Assembly: GCA_002433465.1 (NCBI GenBank)
Contig: DJIE01000032.1
Span: 635-12,714 of the forward strand
Direction of reading: 5' to 3'
DNA length: 12,080 nt
Origin: Salinisphaera sp. UBA6602
GTDB taxonomy: Bacteria; Pseudomonadota; Gammaproteobacteria; Nevskiales; Salinisphaeraceae
Part shown: piece after piece, positions 1 through 6,211 of the stretch
Layout of the letters: every line of letters begins with the position of its first letter
Numbering within the stretch: the stretch's first letter is position 1
Position numbers and translations under genes: made by a program
The notes under the pieces: generated by a model
Database searches by the model: none
What the model saw: the letters and a program-made list of their open reading frames with translations, nothing else
What the model was told of the DNA's origin: nothing

Positions 1-201
1 GATTATCAGCGACATCACGCCGCCGATGAACAGCATGGTCAGCGAAAAGATCAGGTACAGCGTGCCCAGATCCTTATGGTTCGTGGTGCCGATCCAGCGT
101 TTCATCCACGGCCATACGCCATCGGCCAGCGTCACCGGCCCGTGGTGGTGATCGTCATGACCGTGGTGGTCGTGGGTATCGGTCGGATTGACAGTACTCA
201 T
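1..201 (-). CDS. ctaD: Cytochrome c oxidase subunit I, N-terminal part (cut by window edge)
   Basis: This is the first 67 codons of the haem-copper oxidase catalytic subunit, the inner-membrane enzyme that reduces O2 with electrons from cytochrome c. The start is ATG at 201, with a GGAGAG ribosome site just upstream. The visible protein opens with a His-rich tract (seven His within residues 10-20). It then has the family signature WIGTTNHKDLGTLYLIF (residues about 37-53) leading into the first transmembrane helix. The rest lies beyond position 1, so haem and copper ligands cannot be checked. It lies 48 bases downstream of the DUF2244 gene on the same strand and is probably cotranscribed with it. 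A soluble His-rich leader is seen in some CtaD proteins, so it need not be special. Family assignment is very secure. Whether it is an aa3- or caa3-type enzyme, or an I/III fusion, cannot be seen. Confidence 0.93.
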   Translation of the reverse strand, partial: MSTVNPTDTHDHHGHDDHHHGPVTLADGVWPWMKRWIGTTNHKDLGTLYLIFSLTMLFIGGVMSLII

Positions 202-249
202 CACAAACTCTCCAATTCGTAGCGCCCGACTTAGCTCGTTACTCCGTGA

Positions 250-735
250 CTAAGATTCGATCGAGCGAGCGGTAACCCACTCCTTTAGCCGTTCGGCCAC
301 CTCAGCCCGTTCCTCTTCAGTCAGGAGGGCCCCGATCTCGCAGCCGTGCCCGTGGCGTGTTACGAGAAGGCGCGACCGGCCATTTCGATGAACACTGCTG
401 GAAAGCCGAACTTGTGTGAGTAGACGCGGAAATTCCCATTGGCGCTCGGGCTTAGCAGTACCCGCGACGATCTCAATACGTTCGTCGGTGATCGACACGA
501 TTTCCCGGTAGCTGTTCGCTTTAACGCTCGCATAGAGAGCGGTGCCGAGGGCCGCCATCTCAAGGCCGGCGAAGGGCAGAACTGGCCAGAGCCCTAACGT
601 CATAAAAAACAGAGCGACAGAGAAAGAAACGCCGCACATGGCTAAGAAGCACCACTGTGCCTGTGCTCTCGTCAGCGATGCATTCGGGGCGATGACGAGA
701 CGACGGGTGGGCGTGTTGGATATTGCGTCGACCAT
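250..735 (-). CDS. DUF2244 family integral membrane protein
   Basis: A 161-residue protein of the DUF2244 family, whose biochemical role is unknown but which often sits beside cytochrome c oxidase genes. I place the start at ATG 735, because the protein from there begins with the family-typical polar leader followed by LVIAPNASLT (residues about 13-22). Two closely spaced hydrophobic helices follow, at about residues 28-48 and 51-70, and then a soluble C-terminal half rich in charged residues. The frame stays open upstream to 984, but that extension runs through the palindrome at 778-797 and has no membrane or domain character, so I reject it. The gene is 48 bases upstream of ctaD on the same strand, consistent with a role in oxidase assembly or expression, though this is inference from position only. 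The ribosome site is weak (AGAAG). Confidence 0.8.
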   Translation of the reverse strand: MVDAISNTPTRRLVIAPNASLTRAQAQWCFLAMCGVSFSVALFFMTLGLWPVLPFAGLEMAALGTALYASVKANSYREIVSITDERIEIVAGTAKPERQWEFPRLLTQVRLSSSVHRNGRSRLLVTRHGHGCEIGALLTEEERAEVAERLKEWVTARSIES

Positions 736-777
736 AGCGATCTGGCTTCTATGGCAATATGGCTCGTGTTCAATAAC

Positions 778-797
778 ATATACCCGTACGGGTATAT
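778..797. promoter_or_regulatory. Perfect 20-bp palindrome, candidate operator
   Basis: ATATACCCGTACGGGTATAT is an uninterrupted perfect inverted repeat. It lies in the 155-base region between two divergent genes, 43 bases upstream of the DUF2244 start and 94 bases upstream of the response regulator start. The TACCC...GGGTA arms resemble operators of CsoR/FrmR/CstR-type (DUF156) repressors, but other regulators, including the adjacent response regulator, could also bind. The palindrome is seen directly; the function is inferred. Confidence 0.5.
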
Positions 798-890
798 AAA
801 CAATGGTCATGCAGGCAAACCTTTGCCCGCGGTTAATCCTCACTTCATCGGCTTCGGGATCATCCCAAGTACGCAAGAAAGAACTACTGA

Positions 891-1577
891 ATGCATATAC
901 TTCTAATCGAAGACGATGCGCTAGTCGGGGCCGGTATTCGTTCTGCGCTCGAAACCGTTGGGTACACGGTCGATTGGGCGACAAGTGGGGAAGAGGCGCG
1001 GTTAGCTTTGAGTGCGGTGGCGAGCGATATCGCCATACTCGATCTCGGTTTACCGGATATGGACGGCGTCGCGTTATTAAGGGATTGGCGCAAGCGCGGT
1101 GTCGCGCTCCCAGTGCTAGTCCTGACAGCGCGTGATGGTCTGGCGGATCGTGTAACCGGGCTGCAAGCGGGTGCAGATGATTATTTACTGAAGCCCTTCG
1201 ATCTCGATGAACTTATCGCGAGAGTACAGGCACTGCTAAGGCGGGCAGGGGGCCACGCCGGACCGATTGTCGAGCATGGTCCAATCACCCTCGATCCCAC
1301 GACGCAAACAGTGTATTGCGAGGAGCGGGAGGTTGAACTCACCCGCCGCGAATATGCGCTCCTGTCCAAGCTTCTGCATGCCCGGCGATCAATTCTTACC
1401 GCTGAGCAACTTAAGGATGCCCTCTACGGTATTGAGGCCGAGGTCGAAAGTAATGCGATCAACGTCCATATCTATCATCTGCGGCAAAAGCTAGGCGCTG
1501 GCCTCGTGCGCACGGTGCGGGGCTTGGGTTATCGGTTGGGTAACGCTTCGGACATCGGTAAGCGGAGCAGGCCTTGA
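891..1577 (+). CDS. OmpR/PhoB-type response regulator, QseB/PmrA-like
   Basis: A 228-residue DNA-binding response regulator acting in the cytoplasm, activated by phosphotransfer from the kinase encoded next to it. The receiver domain (residues 1-115) has the acidic cluster E7-D8-D9, the phosphoacceptor D51 in ILDLGLPDMDG, the switch T79 in VLTARD and the invariant K101 in LLKPF. All catalytic positions are intact. A winged-helix effector domain follows (about residues 125-220), with the recognition-helix stretch SNAINVHIYHLRQKLG and the C-terminal hairpin VRTVRGLGYRL. Subfamily features place it near QseB, PmrA and TctD. The ATG at 891 is in the correct place for this family; the ribosome site (AAGAAAG) is weak. 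Its stop overlaps the kinase start, so the two are translationally coupled. Target genes and signal are unknown; the flanking DUF1264 lipoprotein and the divergent oxidase genes are candidates. Confidence 0.93.
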   Translation: MHILLIEDDALVGAGIRSALETVGYTVDWATSGEEARLALSAVASDIAILDLGLPDMDGVALLRDWRKRGVALPVLVLTARDGLADRVTGLQAGADDYLLKPFDLDELIARVQALLRRAGGHAGPIVEHGPITLDPTTQTVYCEEREVELTRREYALLSKLLHARRSILTAEQLKDALYGIEAEVESNAINVHIYHLRQKLGAGLVRTVRGLGYRLGNASDIGKRSRP

Positions 1578-2893
1578 GTCTACGCTGGCGTCTTTTATTA
1601 ACGCTGGGCCTGTCCTTTGCGGCGCTGTGGGGGCTCGTTGCCGTCTGGCTATATAGCGACTTGCAAGATCAGGTGCGCGATACATTGGACCAGCGTCTGG
1701 CTGCTTCCGCCCGGATGGTGGCGGGCCTGGTCGCCCAATTGCCCGACTCGGCCTGGCAAAATACGGGCGACCCTGTTCTTTCGGTACCGAGCAGCGCTGG
1801 CGTAGCGTGTCAGATCAATGCGCCCAGCGGACGCGTTCTGATGCGCACCCACGGCCAATTCGACGATGGCCTGGAGTCGCCGGCACCCGGTTTCACCGAC
1901 CGCGATATCGACGGCGAACGCTGGCGCTTGTTCACCTACGTTCAGAACGGCGTGCATATCACTACCGCTGACCGACTCGTCGAGCGTAGCGCCCTCCAAC
2001 GCAACGTGATCGCGGTCGCAGCTGTGCCCTTTGCCGTAGCACTGCTCGGCAGTCTGGTAGTGCTCTGGTTCGGTATAAGACGCGGACTCCGCCCGCTCGA
2101 GCGTTTGCGTGGTGAACTGTCCCGACGAGCGCCGGATACACTCACACCAGTCGAAATCGATGATGCGCCCACAGAGCTCCGACCTGCGGTCGATACGCTC
2201 AACCAGCTGCTCGTCCGAACCGGCGAGACGCTCGCCCGCGAACAGCGTTTCACCAGCGATGCCGCACACGAACTGCGCACTCCGCTGACGGCAATCAAGA
2301 CTCATGTTCAGCTTGCCAAGCGGCTTGACGGAGATAAGGCTTACGCCGCGCTCGCGCAGGCCGAGGCCGGTATCGCGCGGCTGCAGCGCACGCTCGAGCA
2401 ATTGTTACTGCTCGCACGGGTCGAGGCTGGTGAGTCGCATTTCGATATGGCGCAGGCGACGAGTTCGGCGATCGCAACCGCGGCGTTGGCTGATCTGCCA
2501 AACGGCGGGCGCGTGGGGATTCATGAGAATGGTGTGGCGATACCCGTTGCGGTGCCCAAAGCGTTGGCCACCGCCGCTCTGCGCAATCTGCTCGATAACG
2601 CGCTGCGGCATACGCGAGCCGATCGTGAAGTCTCGCTGGCCATTGAGGTCAAAGCGGCGCGCGTGACGTTCGTCGTTTGCGATCAGGGTGATTGGCCTGC
2701 CGATCGTGACACGCAACCCCTGACCCAGCGCTTCTGGCGTGGCGAGGCGACGCGCGCGGGCGCCGGCAGCGGTTTGGGTCTAACCATTGCTGCCGCGATT
2801 GCCCAGCGCTTTGCCGGCGAGCTCGTCTTCGAGCCACGTCCCGGCGGCGGCTTGGCGGTGCGTCTTTCCTGGCCCCGAGCGGCACCGTCTTAG
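1574..2893 (+). CDS. Sensor histidine kinase, QseC-like
   Basis: A 439-residue inner-membrane sensor kinase, partner of the response regulator just upstream. It starts at TTG 1574, overlapping the regulator stop by 4 bases, with GGAG about 7 bases upstream. Layout: transmembrane helix about residues 8-28, a periplasmic sensing region about 29-143, a second helix about 145-168, a HAMP-like linker to about 220, and a dimerisation/phosphoacceptor domain with H232 in SDAAHELRTPLTAIK. The ATPase domain follows, with N-box N338/N342 (RNLLDNALRH), G1 box D370-Q-G and G2 box GSGLGL at 399-404. All core catalytic motifs are present. The short periplasmic domain with its QLPDSAWQ segment is typical of QseC/TctE-like kinases, but residues that would identify a ligand are not obvious. 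A possible terminator follows at 2973-3001. Confidence 0.92.
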   Translation: MSLRWRLLLTLGLSFAALWGLVAVWLYSDLQDQVRDTLDQRLAASARMVAGLVAQLPDSAWQNTGDPVLSVPSSAGVACQINAPSGRVLMRTHGQFDDGLESPAPGFTDRDIDGERWRLFTYVQNGVHITTADRLVERSALQRNVIAVAAVPFAVALLGSLVVLWFGIRRGLRPLERLRGELSRRAPDTLTPVEIDDAPTELRPAVDTLNQLLVRTGETLAREQRFTSDAAHELRTPLTAIKTHVQLAKRLDGDKAYAALAQAEAGIARLQRTLEQLLLLARVEAGESHFDMAQATSSAIATAALADLPNGGRVGIHENGVAIPVAVPKALATAALRNLLDNALRHTRADREVSLAIEVKAARVTFVVCDQGDWPADRDTQPLTQRFWRGEATRAGAGSGLGLTIAAAIAQRFAGELVFEPRPGGGLAVRLSWPRAAPS

Positions 2894-2972
2894 ACGTGAC
2901 CGGCCGATGACTCAAGCCGATGTCCTCACCAAATGGATCGTATATCGAGAACCGATCTAGTCGTTCAAAGTG

Positions 2973-3001
2973 GCGTCTCAGAATAGGAGGCGCAGGGTTT
3001 T
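2973..3001 (+). terminator. Possible Rho-independent terminator after the two-component operon
   Basis: A 7-bp stem GCGTCTC / GAGGCGC (one G-U pair) with a 7-base loop is followed after four bases by TTTT. It lies 80 bases after the kinase stop and before the lipoprotein gene. The stem is short and the T-tract begins late, so this is a moderate candidate. Confidence 0.4.
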
Positions 3002-3030
3002 CCCGGATACAGTCCTTAGCGGCAAGACCT

Positions 3031-3052
3031 TATGTTGGGTCTGCGTAACATA
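3031..3052. promoter_or_regulatory. Inverted repeat TATGTT-N10-AACATA upstream of the lipoprotein gene
   Basis: Six-base perfect arms separated by ten bases lie 20 bases before the GTG start of the DUF1264 lipoprotein gene. The spacing of about 1.5 helical turns suits a dimeric regulator, and the right arm overlaps a TAACAT that could serve as a -10 element. The repeat is seen directly; operator function is inferred. Confidence 0.35.
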
Positions 3053-3072
3053 GAGGCATCTAGGAGATAGTA

Positions 3073-3867
3073 GTGAGGAATTCGGCATTGCCTGACGTGG
3101 TGGGCGTTGCGGCGCTGAGCACGATTTTACTGGCCGGTTGCACAGGTATGGGACGTACTGGGCCCGCTGCGGAAGTCGATGGCAGTCCCGACAGCATGAA
3201 AACGAACGTGCTCGAGGCCGGTGCAGACGCGTTACAGACCGATGCGCCGACGGATCAACTCGATATTTATCTGGTCGGGTTCCACCCGATGAAGAACAAA
3301 CCAGAAGAGCAGTTTGAGGCGCATCACTTTTGCCAGCAGGTGAACGAAGATTTCGCACAATGCTCGCTCTATGACGGTAATACGTCCCACGCGAACATGA
3401 CGGGTATCGAATACATAATTTCCGAAAAACTGTTCAAGCGGCTACCGGAGAAGGAAAAGCAGTACTGGCATCCGCATAACGGTGAAATTCTTTCGGGCCA
3501 GCTTGTCGCGCCCAATCTTCCCGAAGCGGCTGACCACGAGCTGATGAAGGAGAAGATGAACAGCTACGGCAAAACTTGGCATACCTGGAATACAACGCAT
3601 AGTGCTGAAGGAAAGGTGCAATTACCCTTAGGCGAACCGTCTCTGGCGTGGTCGTTCAACCGCTTCGGTGAGCCCAAACCTGGGTTGGTCGAGGATCGTG
3701 ATAAGCGAATGAATATCGATACGGCCGACCGTCGGCGGAATCGGCAGGATCTGCTGCCTTTGGCGAAACCGCAGCAGGGCGTGGATGTGCTCAAAGGGCA
3801 GTTTCCGCGAGGCGCCCAGGCGATCCCGGGTGTCGAAGATAAGTCGTCAAACGCGCAATCGCAGTGA
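3073..3867 (+). CDS. DUF1264 (OBAP-like) lipoprotein
   Basis: A 264-residue predicted lipoprotein starting at GTG 3073, with GGAGAT 7 bases upstream. The signal peptide ends in a clear lipobox LLAGC with C23 as the lipidated residue. The +2 residue is Thr, not Asp, so outer-membrane sorting is expected. Residues about 62-200 match the DUF1264 family, related to plant oil-body-associated proteins. Visible family features are DIYLVGFHPMKN, the HHFC motif at 84-87, C97, YWHPHNGEIL at 131-140 and a KTWHTW segment at 167-172. The conserved His and Cys residues could bind a metal, but no enzymatic role is established for the family. The C-terminal 60 residues are polar, Arg/Gln-rich and probably disordered. 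The gene follows the two-component pair on the same strand and could be under its control. A good terminator follows directly. Confidence 0.85.
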   Translation: MRNSALPDVVGVAALSTILLAGCTGMGRTGPAAEVDGSPDSMKTNVLEAGADALQTDAPTDQLDIYLVGFHPMKNKPEEQFEAHHFCQQVNEDFAQCSLYDGNTSHANMTGIEYIISEKLFKRLPEKEKQYWHPHNGEILSGQLVAPNLPEAADHELMKEKMNSYGKTWHTWNTTHSAEGKVQLPLGEPSLAWSFNRFGEPKPGLVEDRDKRMNIDTADRRRNRQDLLPLAKPQQGVDVLKGQFPRGAQAIPGVEDKSSNAQSQ

Positions 3868-3876
3868 ATGCATGCA

Positions 3877-3912
3877 GATCGAGGGGCTGAGCCTTAGGCC
3901 CTCGATCATTTT
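3877..3912 (+). terminator. Rho-independent terminator of the DUF1264 gene
   Basis: A nine-base perfect stem GATCGAGGG / CCCTCGATC, with a 13-base interior that can itself partly pair, is followed by ATTTTC. It lies 10 bases after the lipoprotein stop codon. It also separates this plus-strand unit from the converging minus-strand operon. Confidence 0.75.
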
Positions 3913-4003
3913 CGGGTGCCTGTCGAAGCCTTACGGTTGGGGAGCGGGGACTTTATTCCCGTGCAACGCGTGACCTCGTATCGCCAGGGCGCAACGTTTG
4001 TAT

Positions 4004-4022
4004 CCAAATAGCGCTTATTTGG
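4004..4022. other. Hairpin at the 3' end of the methyltransferase gene
   Basis: CCAAATA / TATTTGG forms a perfect 7-bp stem with a 5-base loop, spanning the TAA stop of the minus-strand methyltransferase gene. No T-tract follows on the minus strand, so it is not a canonical terminator. It could stabilise the 3' end of the operon transcript or help termination. Confidence 0.35.
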
Positions 4023-4641
4023 CGGGGTGTTTGCTAGCGAGCCCACGGAAGTGCCAAGTGAGTGGTTTCGGCCCCTGGATATAGCCGGCGTCGAGCGTGT
4101 CTATGGAAAAGCCTGCGTCGGTCAGTAACTCGGGTACGTTGCGATCCAGGTGACAACCGCCTGCAATATGCCGCCACGCCGGCGTGAGGCGCTGCTGCCA
4201 ACGGGCCACTTTCGCCTCCGGCGAGCGGCCATGCTCGCAGAACAACATGGTGCCGTTCGGTTTGAGCACGCGGCGCATTTCGCGCAGGGCTAAGGACGGA
4301 TCGGGAATACTGCACAGGCTATAAGTCACCAGAACGGTGTCGAAATGATCGTCTTCGGCCGGTATCTGTTCGGCGCTAACGGCCATTAGCGATACGGATA
4401 GGCGCGTTTCGGACAGCCGGCGCCGCGCACGCGGATGCATTTCAGCCGCGGGATCAAGCCCGACGATCGTATCCACGTTCGCTGGGTTGTAGTGGGGCAG
4501 GTTACGGCCGGTCCCGATACCGATTTCGAGCACACGCCCGCGCGCCTGAGGAACCAGACGCGCGCGTTCACGCTCTACGGCAGGCAGGCCGCACGCGCAA
4601 TCAAGCACGTGCGGCAGGATATAGCGGTTGTACAGACCCAT
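4015..4641 (-). CDS. Class I SAM-dependent methyltransferase, METTL7/TMT1-like
   Basis: A 208-residue cytosolic Rossmann-fold methyltransferase (Methyltransf_11 type), last gene of the minus-strand operon. The SAM-binding motif I is VLEIGIGTGRN (about residues 37-47), and the acidic motif II lies in VGLDPAAEM. Motifs near DHFDTVLVTYSLCSIPDP and EMRRVLKPNGTMLFCEHG complete the fold. The region after the fold contains EHG, a TPAWRHIAGGCHLDRN stretch and a C-terminal WHFRGLASK. From memory of the family, this resembles animal METTL7A/B (TMT1), which methylate thiols and hydrogen sulfide. There is no N-terminal membrane anchor as in the animal proteins. It starts at ATG 4641, nine bases after the DUF442 stop, with a poor ribosome site of its own, so translational coupling is likely. 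The methyl acceptor is unknown; a sulfur compound is the hypothesis suggested by both similarity and context. Confidence 0.8.
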   Translation of the reverse strand: MGLYNRYILPHVLDCACGLPAVERERARLVPQARGRVLEIGIGTGRNLPHYNPANVDTIVGLDPAAEMHPRARRRLSETRLSVSLMAVSAEQIPAEDDHFDTVLVTYSLCSIPDPSLALREMRRVLKPNGTMLFCEHGRSPEAKVARWQQRLTPAWRHIAGGCHLDRNVPELLTDAGFSIDTLDAGYIQGPKPLTWHFRGLASKHPAK

Positions 4642-4650
4642 GCGGCAGAC

Positions 4651-5097
4651 TCAGTCGAGTTTCTTTTGTATCGCGGCGAACAGGGGCGACTCGGGGTTTA
4701 GGCCCGCATCCAAGCCGACCTGAAGCGCTTCGTCCGCGTTTTTACCCTGAAGGTAGCGTGCACGATAGGCCATAAGCCCGCCCACGCGGTTCGAGCTCCC
4801 GCAATGCACGATTGCCGGGCGCTGATCCTCTGCGAGTGCTGCGTCAAGCGTGCGCGCACTCGCGTCGTTGATGTCCTCGGGGCCGGCGACAGGAATATGA
4901 ACGTAATGCATTCCTGCATCGGCTATCAGCGCGGCTTCATCGAACTCATCGAATTCGCCGGCGGGCCGCAGATTGACGACGGTTCGCACACCGCCAGCCA
5001 ACGCTTCTTTCAGCTGTGCCGCTGACGGCTGGCCGGCTGCGACCACGTTGTTCTCAAGCGGGTGGGCATTGGCTATGTTCGAAGCGTAATCGGTCAT
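4651..5097 (-). CDS. DUF442 / TIGR01244-type sulfurtransferase or phosphatase-like protein (Blh-related)
   Basis: A 148-residue small protein of the dual-specificity-phosphatase fold (DUF442, also called beta-lactamase hydrolase-like). Members occur with sulfide and persulfide detoxification genes. The ATG at 5097 has a strong ribosome site (AAGGAG, 5 bases spacing). Visible motifs are AGQPS at 21-25, VRTVVNLRPAGE at 37-48, YVHIPV at 65-70, and the active-site loop HCGSSNRVGG with C99 and R104 (a CX4R loop). Related proteins usually have Gly where this one has S102. The active-site Cys and Arg are intact, so a persulfide-carrying or phosphatase role is possible. It lies 31 bases after tsdA and 9 bases before the methyltransferase gene, clearly inside the operon. 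I cannot tell which reaction it performs; sulfane-sulfur transfer is favoured by the neighbours. Confidence 0.82.
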   Translation of the reverse strand: MTDYASNIANAHPLENNVVAAGQPSAAQLKEALAGGVRTVVNLRPAGEFDEFDEAALIADAGMHYVHIPVAGPEDINDASARTLDAALAEDQRPAIVHCGSSNRVGGLMAYRARYLQGKNADEALQVGLDAGLNPESPLFAAIQKKLD

Positions 5098-5128
5098 GGG
5101 GTCTCCTTCGGTTCGAATGCGCGATTGG

Positions 5129-6211
5129 TCACGGCTGGTTCACCTTGGCGGCCGTTCCCGAGGGTGGGGCATCTTGACCGAGCACGACGCCGTTCACGGT
5201 CTGGCCGTACATCGAGTGCTCGCCGTGATATTGCTCCGCGGTCTCGCTGACCGATCCGGTGAAACGCGGATCCTGCGGGCGCTCTTGGCTATCGATAAAT
5301 CGGGCCACATCCCAAGCCTGTTGATCGGATAGCGTCGCCGCGCCCAGCGGCATGTTGGCCTTGATGAAACCGGCGGCGGTGTTCACGCGATGCATGCCCG
5401 CGCCCCAGTTGTAGGAGCGCGGTCCCCACAGAGGCGGAAACGCCAGACTGCCGTCCGCCGCTCGCTGACCTTGCCCGTCACTGCCATGACACAGGGCGCA
5501 GTGGTCGGCGAACACCTGTTTGCCGCGTGTGAAGCTTGGTGGCTGTTCGGGGGCCTCGAGTTCGGGATAGCCGCGCCCCGGGAGATTCTTGGCAACCGGC
5601 GCGCCGCTGGCCAGCCAATAGGCATAGGACTCGAGCGCGACGAGCACCTCGTCACCGCGCGGCGGCGGTGTGCCGTTCATGCTGTAGCGAAAACAGCCTT
5701 GGATACGCTCGGCGAAATCGTTGACGTGCTTGTTCTTGCCACGATACGCGGGGTACATCGCCCACGCCGCCCAGAGCGGCGCGGAATCCGGCCGACGGCC
5801 TTCGTCTAGATGGCAATTGGCACATTGCAGGTCGTTACCGACGAATTGATCGGCGTGCTGCTGCGTGTCGGTGAAGATGTCGCGGCCTTTACGAACCATG
5901 GCGCCGAACTCGTCGTCCGGGATCTCGCTGCGTGCGGGTGGGGCAAAATCGTCAGCCGCACTCGCAGCGCCGGGCTGCGCCGCGCCCGGAAGCGGTTCGC
6001 TTCTCTCGGACGCCGCGTTACCCGATACAGCCACGTCCTCAGATTTCGTGGCGCTCTCTGTCGTGTCGCCTCTAGCTGCGGGAGCGGCGTTCGCAGTTTT
6101 TGCCTGTGCTGGCGTCGGCGCGCTCTGATCCCGCGTGCCAACCCAGAAAATAACTGCGGCGAGCATGGCAAACGACACCGCGACCGTTAAAAGCGGAATA
6201 CGATTACTCAT
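5129..6211 (-). CDS. tsdA: Thiosulfate dehydrogenase / tetrathionate reductase, diheme cytochrome c
   Basis: A 360-residue periplasmic diheme enzyme that couples two thiosulfate to tetrathionate, reversibly. Family hallmarks are FVGNDLQCANCHLDEGR with haem 1 at C130-H134, SAPLWAAWAMYPAYR (143-157), and ERIQGCFRYSMNG. In the last motif C173 matches the unusual Cys haem ligand of TsdA. Then come haem 2 at C238-H242 (CALCH), FPPLWGPRSYNWGAGMH, FIKANMPLG with N286-M287, and ERPQDPRF. The N-terminus has one hydrophobic segment (about 8-24) without a clear cleavage site. An Ala/Pro/Ser-rich linker to about residue 95 follows, so the enzyme may be membrane-tethered. A tail of about 45 residues follows the conserved core. 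The ATG at 6211 overlaps the tsdB stop by 8 bases, with AAGGGG 7 bases upstream, so it is translationally coupled to tsdB. Direction of catalysis in vivo is not visible. Confidence 0.93.
   Translation of the reverse strand: MSNRIPLLTVAVSFAMLAAVIFWVGTRDQSAPTPAQAKTANAAPAARGDTTESATKSEDVAVSGNAASERSEPLPGAAQPGAASAADDFAPPARSEIPDDEFGAMVRKGRDIFTDTQQHADQFVGNDLQCANCHLDEGRRPDSAPLWAAWAMYPAYRGKNKHVNDFAERIQGCFRYSMNGTPPPRGDEVLVALESYAYWLASGAPVAKNLPGRGYPELEAPEQPPSFTRGKQVFADHCALCHGSDGQGQRAADGSLAFPPLWGPRSYNWGAGMHRVNTAAGFIKANMPLGAATLSDQQAWDVARFIDSQERPQDPRFTGSVSETAEQYHGEHSMYGQTVNGVVLGQDAPPSGTAAKVNQP

Noticed and set aside
736..984. N-terminal extension of the DUF2244 gene up to 984
   Set aside because: The extra 83 residues have no membrane or domain character, cross the palindrome at 778-797 and overlap the divergent response regulator gene. 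The family-like protein begins at 735.
1649..2401. Minus-strand open frame of 250 codons over the histidine kinase
   Set aside because: It is antisense to a kinase with all motifs intact, and its translation has no family features.
2978..3358. Minus-strand open frame of 126 codons over the lipoprotein gene
   Set aside because: It is antisense to the clear DUF1264 gene, has no recognisable domain and is Arg/Ser/Pro-rich, as expected for a shadow frame in GC-rich DNA.
3943..3965. CGGG...CCCG inverted repeat as terminator of the minus-strand operon
   Set aside because: Only four paired bases, and no T-tract in the required direction.
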